From Actinocorallia populi (GTDB lineage: Bacteria > Actinomycetota > Actinomycetes > Streptosporangiales > Streptosporangiaceae), in contig NZ_PVZV01000003.1 in assembly GCF_002995495.1 (NCBI RefSeq), positions 124,001 through 188,000 of the forward strand: 64,000 bases of DNA, written 5' to 3'. Each line of letters starts with the position of its first letter. Within the stretch, counting starts at the first letter, position 1. Below the pieces are notes generated by a model. The model was not told where the DNA came from. It did no database searches and saw nothing but the letters and a program-made list of their open reading frames with translations. A program made the translations under genes and the position numbers. This document shows positions 8,489-15,931 of this stretch, piece by piece.

Positions 8489-9024
8489 GCCGGCTCGCCC
8501 GTGGCGGGGAGCTCGAGCTGCCCGGTCTTGGCCTGCGGGAAGTAGTTCTTGTCGTGCTCGGCGCCGCGCTTGTAGATCATGACCGAGCGGACCCAGGAGA
8601 CGATCTCCTCGCCGTCCTGGTTGAGGCCGCGGGTCCGCATGGTGATGATCCCGGCGTAGGGCCGCGACTTGGACTCGCGCATCTCGGTGACGATCGACTC
8701 GGCGTACAGGGTGTCGCCGACGAAGACCGGGTGGGTCAGCCTGATGTCGGTCCAGCCCAGGTTGAGCAGCGCGTTCTGGCTCATGTCGACGACCGACAGG
8801 CCGAGCACGAGCGCGACGGTCAGCCCGGAGTTGACGATCACCTTGCCGTAGGGGGCGCGGGCGGCGAAGTCGGCGTTGAAGTGGTTCTGGTTCGTGTTCA
8901 GGGTGAGGAGGGTGAACCAGGTGTTGTCCGCCTCGTTGATGGTCCGGCCGAAGGGGTGCTGGTAGACGTCCCCGACGGTGTAGTCCTCGAAATAACGCCC
9001 GATTCCGGCTTCGTGCACAGTCAA
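8485..9024 (-). CDS. MaoC-family enoyl-CoA hydratase/dehydratase
   Basis: 179 residues, a single hot-dog domain. The hydratase-2 active-site pattern is seen as NHFNADFAA followed by GKVIVNSGLTVALVLG, the Asp/His dyad and glycine-turn of (R)-specific hydratases. SRPYAGIITMRTRGLNQDG forms the later strand. It hydrates the enoyl-CoA formed by the acyl-CoA dehydrogenase or dehydrates a hydroxyacyl-CoA. This is the first gene of the eight-gene block and has its own upstream region with TCTGAT repeats. Confidence 0.9.
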   Translation of the reverse strand: MTVHEAGIGRYFEDYTVGDVYQHPFGRTINEADNTWFTLLTLNTNQNHFNADFAARAPYGKVIVNSGLTVALVLGLSVVDMSQNALLNLGWTDIRLTHPVFVGDTLYAESIVTEMRESKSRPYAGIITMRTRGLNQDGEEIVSWVRSVMIYKRGAEHDKNYFPQAKTGQLELPATGEPA

Positions 9025-9043
9025 CGCAAGTCCTTCACAAAAG

Positions 9044-9074
9044 TCTGATGTTTAAATCAGAGTAAAGGTCTGAT
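9044..9074. promoter_or_regulatory. Palindromic TCTGAT operator upstream of the main operon
   Basis: TCTGAT, six bases, then ATCAGA forms a perfect inverted repeat at 9044-9061, and a further TCTGAT half-site lies at 9069-9074, 20-45 bp ahead of the MaoC start. The same half-sites occur near the GntR gene (10981-10986 and 11207-11212). GntR/FadR-type regulators bind short dyads of this kind, so this is a good candidate operator for the regulator at 10190-10951. Confidence 0.55.
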
Positions 9075-9153
9075 GTATTGGGGTCAAGATCTTCCACTCC
9101 CCGCCCCGGGCCGGAACCGGCCGTCCCGCGGGCGCCGGCGCCCGCGGACGCCC

Positions 9154-9594
9154 TCAGGCCCCCGGGCCGTCGGCCGTGCCCAGCAGCACCCGGGCGCGCG
9201 CGGGCGCCGCGGCGACCCGGTCGACCCCGCCGTCCGGGCCGATCACGACCACGCGCTGCTCCAGCACCAGGTGGTCCTCCCCCACCTCCACCACCGTGCC
9301 CTCGCAGCGCACGGTCTCCTCGGCGAACACCAGCGCCTTGAAGGTGAAGTCGAGCTTGTGCACGAAGCACCGCGGGCCCAGCCAGTCCTGGATCTGCTCG
9401 ACCAGCAGCGCCCCGAACACCTGGCCGTCCACGACCGGGCCGGGGACCCGGGCGGCCCTGACGAACTCGGGGTCGTAGTGCAGCCGGTACCAGTCCCATG
9501 TCGCGCCCGCGTAGGCGACCATGTCCGACAACCCGATCCTGCGCTCCAGCGGCGGCACGGCGTCGCCCGCCCGGTGGTCCGTCCGCGTCGTCAT
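9154..9594 (-). CDS. MaoC-like hydratase subunit carrying the active-site His
   Basis: 146 residues, one hot-dog domain with RLHYDPEFVRAARVPGPVVDG; the His and Asp of LHYD match the catalytic dyad of hydratase-2 enzymes. Its partner encoded just upstream lacks this His, so the two probably form a heterodimer equivalent to the fused two-domain hydratases, like the ChsH1/ChsH2 arrangement of steroid degradation. The ATG overlaps the partner's stop (ATGA). It is separated from the eight-gene operon by 129 bp with the TCTGAT operator. Confidence 0.85.
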   Translation of the reverse strand: MTTRTDHRAGDAVPPLERRIGLSDMVAYAGATWDWYRLHYDPEFVRAARVPGPVVDGQVFGALLVEQIQDWLGPRCFVHKLDFTFKALVFAEETVRCEGTVVEVGEDHLVLEQRVVVIGPDGGVDRVAAAPARARVLLGTADGPGA

Positions 9595-10091
9595 TTCCCG
9601 CCCTCCAGCGCCACGAAGATGATCGTCTCCTCGTTCTCGGCCAGGAGCCCGCCGTCCTGGTCGGTGTACGTCGCCCGCGAGGAGACGATCAGCATCTCCG
9701 CGCCGGACCGCGTCGCCTTCCCCGCCACGTCCGTGATCTCCCAGGTGGCCGTGACCACGTCCTCCGGGCGGATCCGGCGGTGGAAGGTGTAGGAGTTGCC
9801 GCCGCGCACCTTGCGGGTCCCCGGGATCTCGATGCCCCACTCGTGGCCGGCGTAGCCGTCGGGCGGGATCGGCAGGTTCGCGTACTGGTTGGTCTCGCAG
9901 ATCAGCGTCGGCGGCGCCGTCACCCCGCGCAGCCCGTGGGCGCGGGCGTACTCCGGATCGGAGTACAGCCGGTTGTGGTCGCCTATCGCGAGGCCGAAGT
10001 ACCGCCCCGCCGCCGCGCCGAACTCCTCCGGCGCGGTGTAGACCTTCTTCCGGCCGACGAGCGCGCGGACCTCATCGGTGAGCAGCGACAT
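9591..10091 (-). CDS. MaoC-like dehydratase N-terminal subunit (FAS1-type)
   Basis: 166 residues of the FAS1-dehydratase/MaoC N-terminal family. GDHNRLYSDPEYARAHG aligns with the hydratase dyad region, but a Tyr replaces the usual His (NPLH becomes NRLY), as expected for the non-catalytic half of a two-part hydratase. GLRGVTAPPTLICETNQ binds the CoA in relatives. It is the first gene of a two-gene unit with the following MaoC subunit. Confidence 0.85.
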   Translation of the reverse strand: MSLLTDEVRALVGRKKVYTAPEEFGAAAGRYFGLAIGDHNRLYSDPEYARAHGLRGVTAPPTLICETNQYANLPIPPDGYAGHEWGIEIPGTRKVRGGNSYTFHRRIRPEDVVTATWEITDVAGKATRSGAEMLIVSSRATYTDQDGGLLAENEETIIFVALEGGK

Positions 10092-10147
10092 GGACCATCC
10101 TCGGGTAGAGAGACCGGCGAAACCCCCGTCCGGCCCCCGATATTATA

Positions 10148-10170
10148 AAGTCAGACATATATTGTCCAGA
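10148..10170. promoter_or_regulatory. AT-rich promoter/operator upstream of the split MaoC pair
   Basis: An AT-rich island (TATTATAAAG nearby) contains GACA-TATAT-TGTC and a TCAGAC/GTCCAGA pair. It lies 56-78 bp upstream of the MaoC N-terminal gene and downstream of the GntR stop. Its resemblance to the TCTGAT sites at 9044-9074 is partial, so common control is only suggested. Confidence 0.35.
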
Positions 10171-10189
10171 GCGGCGGCGCGCCGGCCGC

Positions 10190-10951
10190 TCACGCCTCGC
10201 GGTAGGCGTCCCGGATGTTGGTCAGGTGGGCGCGCATGGCCTCGCTGGCGCCCTCGCCGTCCCCCGCCGCGATGCGCTCGGTGATCTCCTCGTGCTCCTG
10301 GTCGACCATGGCCCAGAACCCCTCGTGGGTCACCGGGGACGGCTTGAGGAACCGGGTGCGCAGCACGTGGAACACCGGCTCGGTCATCATCGCCAGCAGG
10401 CCGTTGCCGGTCGCCTGCATGATGACGTCGTGGAAGTGCTGGTGCTCGCGGAACTTCATGCTGCGGCCCCGCGACCGCTTCTCCCGCTCCATGGCCGCGT
10501 GCAGCGCGTCGAGGTGGTGCTGCTCGCGCCGCCGGGCGGCCAGGGCGGTGGCCGGCACCTCCAGCAGCTCCCGCGCCTCCAGGATGGCCGCGAGCGGCAG
10601 CGCCGCCGATCCGGACATCAGCCCGATGCTGGCCTCGAGGTAGTCGCTGATCTGGTCGGGGTCGACGCTGGAGACGAAGGTGCCCCCGGTCGTGCCCCGC
10701 GAGGTCTTGACCAACCCCTGCGAGGCCAGGACGCGCAGCGCCTCGCGGACGGTGCTGCGGCTGACCCCGAAGTTCCCCCCGATCTCGCTCTCCGGGGGAA
10801 GGCGGTCGCCGGGCGCCAGCGACCCGTCGAGGATCAGTTCGCGCAGCTGGTCGGCGACCTGCTGGTACGCGGGGCGCAGCCGGGTGACCGGAAGGACGGC
10901 GGGCGCCGTCGAGTCCGGGAGACCCGCACTCTTGCGGTTAGCACTGGACAC
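10190..10951 (-). CDS. GntR-family regulator with FCD (FadR-type) ligand domain
   Basis: 253 residues. The N-terminal winged helix is at about residues 25-95 (QQVADQLRELILDGSLAPGDRLP, then FGVSRSTVREALRVLASQGLVKTSRG). The C-terminal FCD helical bundle follows (ILEARELLEVPATALAARRR, EHQHFHDVIMQATGN, DQEHEEITERIAAGD), with the His/Asp residues that bind a metal and carboxylate ligand in this family. FadR-type members usually repress catabolic operons until an acid or acyl-CoA binds. It reads in the same direction as the catabolic genes, whose upstream regions carry TCTGAT dyads like those upstream of this gene. Confidence 0.92.
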   Translation of the reverse strand: MSSANRKSAGLPDSTAPAVLPVTRLRPAYQQVADQLRELILDGSLAPGDRLPPESEIGGNFGVSRSTVREALRVLASQGLVKTSRGTTGGTFVSSVDPDQISDYLEASIGLMSGSAALPLAAILEARELLEVPATALAARRREQHHLDALHAAMEREKRSRGRSMKFREHQHFHDVIMQATGNGLLAMMTEPVFHVLRTRFLKPSPVTHEGFWAMVDQEHEEITERIAAGDGEGASEAMRAHLTNIRDAYREA

Positions 10952-11317
10952 TCTGCCCTGCCTCTGTGATCGGCTGAAACATCAGACTTCGAAATCGCGA
11001 AACACTCCGGAAACCTCCGGAGCGGAGAAAACATCTTCGCACGAAGGCACGTACCCGGAACGCGCCCACACCGGAAAGCACGGCACGCGGGTTACCGGCA
11101 TCCCGATACCAAAGGTAAGAGGTTTCGCCCGAACCCGGTGGTCCAGTGGCCGCGGCACAGGGCGGAAGATCTTTCACCAGCACGAACGCTGTGTTCAAGA
11201 TTCAGGTCTGATACCCCAGATCTTAACCGAGACGGCCGGAAACACCGAAAGGCCGCGGGAGCGTTCAGCGCGCGGCGGGGCCGTGCGCGGCCCGGAACGG
11301 GTGGCGCGGACCGGCGC
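10952..11317. other. 366-bp intergenic region with regulator half-sites
   Basis: No convincing gene. It holds the upstream region of the GntR gene, with ATCAGA at 10981-10986, a self-complementary CTCCGGAG region near 11010-11022, and TCTGAT at 11207-11212. The half-sites suggest autoregulation by the GntR protein. Confidence 0.45.
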
Positions 11318-11932
11318 TCAGGGGCGGCCGATCGAGCCGGCCCAGCTCTCGGTGAGGACGTCCAGCATCTCGTCGCGCTCGACGCCCCAGGTCCCGGGCG
11401 TCCAGTGGCGCGCGACGTGGTCGAGCTCGGTGATGACGATGACGCCGCGGAAGCGGCGGGTGCCCGCGGGGAACCTGCCGGCGCGGTCGAGCCCGTCCCG
11501 GACGTCGCCGATGGCCTCGTTCAGCCACTCGTCGAGGAGCGCGCGGATCGCCGGGTCGACGGCCGCGGCCTCGGTGGCGGTCGTGGTGTAGGGGCGGATC
11601 TCGTCCCAGCGCCGCGAGGTGGAGTCGAGCCACGCGCGGATCCGCTCCCGCGAGCCGTCCTCGACCACGGCGACCAGCTCGCGCTCGGTCGAGCCGTGCT
11701 CGGCGGAGGGCACCCGGCCGAGCACGGTGTTGAGCCGCTCCGAGATGAGCGCCTTCATCAGGTCGACTTTGGAGGGGAAGTAGGCGTAGAAGGTCACCCG
11801 CGTCGTCCCCGCCGCCGACGCGATGTCGTCGACCTTCGTCGTCGCGTAGCCCTTCGAGACGAACAGCTCCAGGCCCGCGTCGAGCAGCAGCTTGCGCGTC
11901 ATCTCCTTCTGCGCCTCACGAAGCCTCGCCAT
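11318..11932 (-). CDS. TetR-family transcriptional regulator
   Basis: 204 residues from ATG 11932. The N-terminal HTH is clear: LLLDAGLELFVSKGYATTKV, DDIASAAGTTRVTFYAYFPSK. The C-terminal ligand domain is family-specific and does not name the inducer. It is divergent from the MFS transporter, a classic repressor-transporter arrangement, and the gap between them holds an inverted repeat. A longer N-terminus from 11992 would run through the operator and is unlikely. It probably represses the transporter and, through a shared motif, the phosphotriesterase operon. Confidence 0.92.
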   Translation of the reverse strand: MARLREAQKEMTRKLLLDAGLELFVSKGYATTKVDDIASAAGTTRVTFYAYFPSKVDLMKALISERLNTVLGRVPSAEHGSTERELVAVVEDGSRERIRAWLDSTSRRWDEIRPYTTTATEAAAVDPAIRALLDEWLNEAIGDVRDGLDRAGRFPAGTRRFRGVIVITELDHVARHWTPGTWGVERDEMLDVLTESWAGSIGRP

Positions 11933-12002
11933 GCCGCCAGCATAGGGCACCGAGGACGCGTTCCTCTCGCTCCGACCATTTCGGATACGCACTGCTCAAA
12001 TC

Positions 12003-12060
12003 CTTGACGTCATGTCAAATAATGTGACACCTTGCACAGCCAACTGGTGACCGCGCTCAC
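12003..12060 (+). promoter_or_regulatory. MFS promoter region: shared 29-bp motif and GTGA-N6-TCAC dyad
   Basis: 12003-12031 begins CTTGAC and ends GTGACACC and contains TGTCA-N7-TGACA (12013-12029), a TetR-sized inverted repeat. A second element, GTGA-N6-TCAC, is at 12047-12060. The 29-bp element matches 13830-13858 upstream of the phosphotriesterase operon at 22 of 29 positions by eye. The TTGAC could be a -35 box. Confidence 0.6.
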
Positions 12061-12124
12061 ATCGGGCGGCCGGTCCCGGGCGGCCGGAACGGCCGCCGGC
12101 TCATCGACAAGGAAGAAATCCCCC

Positions 12125-13735
12125 ATGACGCAGACCGCTGCGCACAAGCAGGGCTACACCGCCACGGTGGTCGCCGGCTGCTTCGCCGTCCTCCTCGCGC
12201 AGGTGGCGTACTCGCTGCCCGGCGCGCTCAACGGCACCCTCCAGCAGGAGTTCCAGACCACCGGCGCCGAACTGGCCTGGATCACGGCGGCCTTCGCCAT
12301 CCCCATGGTCGTCTTCGAGCTGACCACCGGCGTGATCGGCGACCTGTTCGGCCGCAGGCGGCTGCTGCAGGCGGGCGCCCTGCTGACCGCCGCCGGCTCG
12401 CTCGTCAGCCACCTCGCCGGGACGGTCGAGGTCCTGTGGGCCGGGCAGGTCGTCGCGGGCCTCGGCGCCGCGATCCTCTACCCGATCTCGCTCGCCATGC
12501 TGGCCGCGGTCAGCCCGTCGCAGGAGGCCCGCTCCAAGGCCATCGCCGTCTGGGCGGGCTTCCTGTCGATCGGTGCGGCGATCTCCCCGCTGATGGGCGG
12601 GTGGCTGGCCGCCGAGGGCGACTGGCGGACGTCGTACCTCGTGGTGATCGCGGCGGCGGTCGTCTCGGTCGTCGTCACCCGGTTCGCCACCGACTCCTCG
12701 GCTCCGCAGGGCCGCAGGCTGGACGTCCCCGGCCAGGTCACGCTGGCCCTCGGCCTGATCGCCGTCCTCTTCGCCGCCACGCAGGGCTCCGAGGCCGGCT
12801 TCGCCCGCCCCGAGATCATCGGCGCCTTCGTCGCGGGCCTGGCGCTCCTGGGCGCCTTCGTCGCCATCGAGCTGCGGACCGACGTCCCGCTGCTGCAGCT
12901 CGGCGTCTTCGCCAACCGCTCCTACGCGGTCGTCGCGATCGCCACGGTGATCGGCATGTTCGCGTTCCTGGCGATCTGCTTCTCGATGAGCATCTGGCTC
13001 GGCGCGATCCAGCACCAGAGCGCCCTGAAGATCGGCGTGCTGTTCCTGTTCGTCCAGGGTCCGGCCTTCGTGCTGGCACCGCTCGTCTCCCACCTGATCC
13101 GGAACTTCTCGCCCCGATGGGTGCTCACCGCCGGTTTCGCCCTCATCGCCGCAAGCGGCGTCCGGTGCTCGACGTTCGACGTCCACGACATGGACTGGAC
13201 GCGGTTCATCGCCCCCATGCTGGCCCTGGGCGTCGGCTTCGCGCTCACCGTCGGCTCGCTCACGGCCGTCGCGATCAACACCGTTCCGCTGCGCCTCGCC
13301 GGCATGGCCAGCGCCACCACCAACCTGCTCCGCGACTTCGGCTTCGCCCTCGGCCCGGTGCTCGTCGCCGCGTTCGCGGTCAGCCGGGCGAACGACGACC
13401 TGGGCGCCGGTGTCGGCAGGGCGATCGGCGAGTCCGGCCTCGAGCCGCCGTACGCCGAGATCGCCGGGGGCATCGCCAGGGAGGGCGGCGCCATGGCGGT
13501 CAACTCGATGCCGGTCGTGCCCGGCGCCGGGGCGGACATGCCGCCGGTGCCGATGCCGGAGAGCCTCCGCGCACTCGCGCTCGAGTCGCTCGGCGGCGCC
13601 TACGGCCTCGCGTTCCTGGTCGTCGGCCTGTGCGCCGCGGCCGCGGCGGCTCTGACGCTGTTCGGGCTCTCCGACTCCGGGCGCGCCGGCGTCGGAGAGC
13701 CCTCGGCCGACGAGGAGCCCGCCCCCACCGGGTGA
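12125..13735 (+). CDS. MFS transporter, DHA2-like (14 TM segments)
   Basis: 536-residue membrane transporter. The first TM segments follow GYTATVVAGCFAVLLAQVAY; motif A is seen as GDLFGRRRLLQAG between TM2 and TM3, and motif C-like glycine/proline residues in GLGAAILYPISLAML and ISPLMGGWLA. The length and C-terminal extra helices (AYGLAFLVVGLCAAAAAAL) fit the proton-driven DHA2 drug/metabolite exporters. ATG 12125 is preferred over an in-frame GTG upstream because GGAAGA precedes it. The neighbouring TetR and the catabolic genes downstream suggest it moves the pathway substrate or product across the membrane. Confidence 0.92.
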   Translation: MTQTAAHKQGYTATVVAGCFAVLLAQVAYSLPGALNGTLQQEFQTTGAELAWITAAFAIPMVVFELTTGVIGDLFGRRRLLQAGALLTAAGSLVSHLAGTVEVLWAGQVVAGLGAAILYPISLAMLAAVSPSQEARSKAIAVWAGFLSIGAAISPLMGGWLAAEGDWRTSYLVVIAAAVVSVVVTRFATDSSAPQGRRLDVPGQVTLALGLIAVLFAATQGSEAGFARPEIIGAFVAGLALLGAFVAIELRTDVPLLQLGVFANRSYAVVAIATVIGMFAFLAICFSMSIWLGAIQHQSALKIGVLFLFVQGPAFVLAPLVSHLIRNFSPRWVLTAGFALIAASGVRCSTFDVHDMDWTRFIAPMLALGVGFALTVGSLTAVAINTVPLRLAGMASATTNLLRDFGFALGPVLVAAFAVSRANDDLGAGVGRAIGESGLEPPYAEIAGGIAREGGAMAVNSMPVVPGAGADMPPVPMPESLRALALESLGGAYGLAFLVVGLCAAAAAALTLFGLSDSGRAGVGEPSADEEPAPTG

Positions 13736-13753
13736 CCCGGGAACCGCCGGGTC

Positions 13754-13781
13754 GGGGCCCACCTCCCGGAGGCCGGGCCCC
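13754..13781 (+). terminator. Hairpin after the MFS gene
   Basis: GGGGCCC and GGGCCCC pair around a 14-base centre that itself contains CCTCC/GGAGG, forming an extended GC-rich hairpin 19 bp after the transporter stop. It separates the transporter transcript from the next operon's promoter. Confidence 0.6.
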
Positions 13782-13829
13782 GTCCTGCTCCGTACACTCG
13801 TGTAGCTTAATTTACGCGAAGGCTACTCG

Positions 13830-13886
13830 CTTGACATGCTGTAAATTCAGGTGACACCATTCACACCGCGGCGTGACCGCAGTCAC
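13830..13886 (+). promoter_or_regulatory. Promoter/operator of the phosphotriesterase operon
   Basis: 13830-13858 is the second copy of the CTTGAC...GTGACACC element found upstream of the MFS gene. A GTGA-N6-TCAC dyad follows at 13873-13886, at practically the same distance as at the MFS promoter (43 versus 44 bp). The duplicated architecture argues for shared control by the TetR at 11318-11932. Confidence 0.6.
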
Positions 13887-13913
13887 TCGCCGAGACCGAA
13901 AGGAGTGCCAGTG

Positions 13914-14906
13914 ATGGGTGCCCAGACCGCCGGGAACACCACCGGCGGCACCGTCAACACCGTCCTCGGCCCCGTTCCCGCGCGGGAGCTGGGGGTCGTC
14001 GCGGTTCACGAGGCCCTGCTGTCGGTGCTTCCCGGAGCGGAGTACGCGTTCGACGTCACCATCGACCGCGCCGAGATCTTCGAGATCCTGGCCGGGAGGC
14101 TGCGGGACTTCCGCGACCACGGCGGCGGGACGGTCGTCGACGCCACCGGCATGTTCCACGGGCGCGACGTGCGGTTGTACGAGGCCCTCTCGCGCACGAC
14201 GGGCGTGCACATCGTCGCCTCGACGGGCCAGGGGCCTGAGGAGATACTCGGCGGCTACTTCCTGACACCGCAGACCAATCCCCCGACGCCGTGGCCGGCC
14301 GAGAAGTTCGCCGACCTCTTCACCAGGGAGGTCACCGAGGGCATGGTGGTCCCCCGCGTCGAGCGGCGGGGCGCCGCGGGCCTCGTGGCCACCGCCGCGA
14401 CCCGCGAGGGCATGACCGCGACCGACGAGAGCCTGTTCCGCGGCGCGGCCCGCGCCGCCCTGGCCACCGACGTCCCGGTGTCCATCCGCTGCGGGAGCGA
14501 CGCCGTGCGCGACCTCGAGGTCGTCCTGGACGAGAGGCTGCCGGCCGGCCGCGTCGCCGTCGGCGGGCTCGACCGCGAGGACGCCGTCGCGGCCGGTGCC
14601 CCGCTCGAGGTCGCCCGCCGCGGCGCCTACGTCGTGCTCGACCACGTGGGCACCGAGGACGGGCGGCACATCGGCGACGCGGAGCGGGCGGACCTGGCGG
14701 CCCGGCTCGTCGATGCCGGTTTCGGCGACCGGATCCTGCTCTCGAGCGACGCGACCGGCGTGGCCAAGGGCCACGCCGGCAACGACGTGCCGTACAGCCA
14801 CGTCCTGTCGGACTTCGTCCCCCTCCTCAAGGCGCGGGGCCTGGCCGACGAGGACGTCCGGCGGATCCTCGTCGACAACCCGCGCGACCTGCTGTCGGTG
14901 CGCTGA
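13914..14906 (+). CDS. Phosphotriesterase-family protein lacking most metal ligands
   Basis: 330 residues, TIM-barrel amidohydrolase of the phosphotriesterase (PTE) family by close similarity to the next gene (TVNTVLGPVPARELG, TVVDATGMFHGRDV, TGVHIVASTG, VDNPRDLLS). In PTEs the binuclear site needs HxH, a carboxylated Lys, two His and an Asp. Here HxH reads HEA, the Lys strand reads GLVATAATR, the TH position reads IRC, the GH position reads VGGLD, and only the final Asp (SSDATG) remains. It is probably a non-catalytic partner or a pseudoenzyme. ATG 13914 follows AGGAG by 8 bases; the GTG just before is less well placed. Confidence 0.82.
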   Translation: MGAQTAGNTTGGTVNTVLGPVPARELGVVAVHEALLSVLPGAEYAFDVTIDRAEIFEILAGRLRDFRDHGGGTVVDATGMFHGRDVRLYEALSRTTGVHIVASTGQGPEEILGGYFLTPQTNPPTPWPAEKFADLFTREVTEGMVVPRVERRGAAGLVATAATREGMTATDESLFRGAARAALATDVPVSIRCGSDAVRDLEVVLDERLPAGRVAVGGLDREDAVAAGAPLEVARRGAYVVLDHVGTEDGRHIGDAERADLAARLVDAGFGDRILLSSDATGVAKGHAGNDVPYSHVLSDFVPLLKARGLADEDVRRILVDNPRDLLSVR

Positions 14907-14957
14907 CCGGCGGCGGCCGGTCCCCGAAACCATGAACGCCTATCTGAGGTGAATGTT

Positions 14958-15917
14958 GTGTCGAGAGTGAACACGGTCCTGGGACCGATCCCGACCGAGG
15001 AGCTGGGTCTCGTGGCCGTCCACGAGCACATCGGCTACGGCATGCCCGGCTCCGAGCTGGACACCAGGTGGTGGAAGACGCCCGAGCAGCGGTACGGCGA
15101 GACCGTCCCGAAGCTGCGCGAGTTCCACGAGCACGGCGGCGGCACGTTCGTCGACGCGACCGGCATCTGCAACGGCCGCGACATCGACTACTACCGGTCG
15201 CTGTCGGAGAAGACCGGCGTGCACATCGTCGCCTCCACCGGCTTCGTCGGCGGCGACACCGCCCTGCCCTTCTTCGAGCGGGCGAGCGTGGAGTACCTCG
15301 CCGAGCACTTCGTCCACGAGATCACCGTCGGCATCGGCGGCAGCGGCGGCAAGGCCGGCATCATCAAGGTCGGCGTCAGCCGCGGCGGCCGGATGACCGA
15401 CCTGGACAAGCGCATCTACCGCGCGGCCGCCCGAGCCGCCAGGGCCACCGGGGCCGGCATCCTGACCCACCTGGCCATCGACGCCGAGAACGCGATCGCG
15501 ATCTTCAACGAGGAGGGCCTCCCCCTCGACCGCGTGCTCTTCGGGCACGTCGACGACGGCGTCAACGCCGACAGGACCCGCGACACCTGGATCGCCGGGC
15601 AGGGCGGCCGGATCGGCTTCGACACCTTCGGCTACGAGACCGAGCTGCCGGACCCGCCGTTCTGGGCGCGTCCGCGCCGGGAGCGCCTCGAGCACTTCCT
15701 GCGGTTCATCGGCGGCGGCGAGGGCCGCATCAGGCAGGTGCTCGCCTCGGCCGACGCCAACTGCAGCCCGCTGGGCTGGCCGGGCGTGAAGGGCCACACC
15801 GTCAACTACATCTTCACCGACCTCATCCCCGACCTGCGCGCCGCCGGTCTCGACGAGGCGGCCATCAAGACGATCTTCGTCGACAACCCCGCCGACTTCC
15901 TTTCGATCGAGAACTGA
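14958..15917 (+). CDS. Phosphotriesterase-family metal-dependent hydrolase
   Basis: 319 residues with the full PTE metal site: VHEH near the N-terminus, Lys in IIKVGVSR, His in LTHLAID, His in LFGHVDD and Asp in ASADAN. Such enzymes hydrolyse phosphotriesters, lactones or similar esters with two divalent metals; in catabolic operons lactonase activity is the common role. GTG 14958 is chosen because GAGGTG lies 6 bases ahead. It lies 51 bp after its degenerate paralogue and probably forms a mixed complex with it, or the pair came from a duplication. Confidence 0.9.
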   Translation: MSRVNTVLGPIPTEELGLVAVHEHIGYGMPGSELDTRWWKTPEQRYGETVPKLREFHEHGGGTFVDATGICNGRDIDYYRSLSEKTGVHIVASTGFVGGDTALPFFERASVEYLAEHFVHEITVGIGGSGGKAGIIKVGVSRGGRMTDLDKRIYRAAARAARATGAGILTHLAIDAENAIAIFNEEGLPLDRVLFGHVDDGVNADRTRDTWIAGQGGRIGFDTFGYETELPDPPFWARPRRERLEHFLRFIGGGEGRIRQVLASADANCSPLGWPGVKGHTVNYIFTDLIPDLRAAGLDEAAIKTIFVDNPADFLSIEN

Positions 15918-15931
15918 CGAGGACCGGAGCC

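Noticed and set aside
12101-13762. 553-residue minus-strand frame opposite the MFS gene
   Set aside because: Highly charged, repetitive Arg/Asp/Glu/Gly composition of a high-GC shadow; the plus frame has clear TM segments and MFS motifs.
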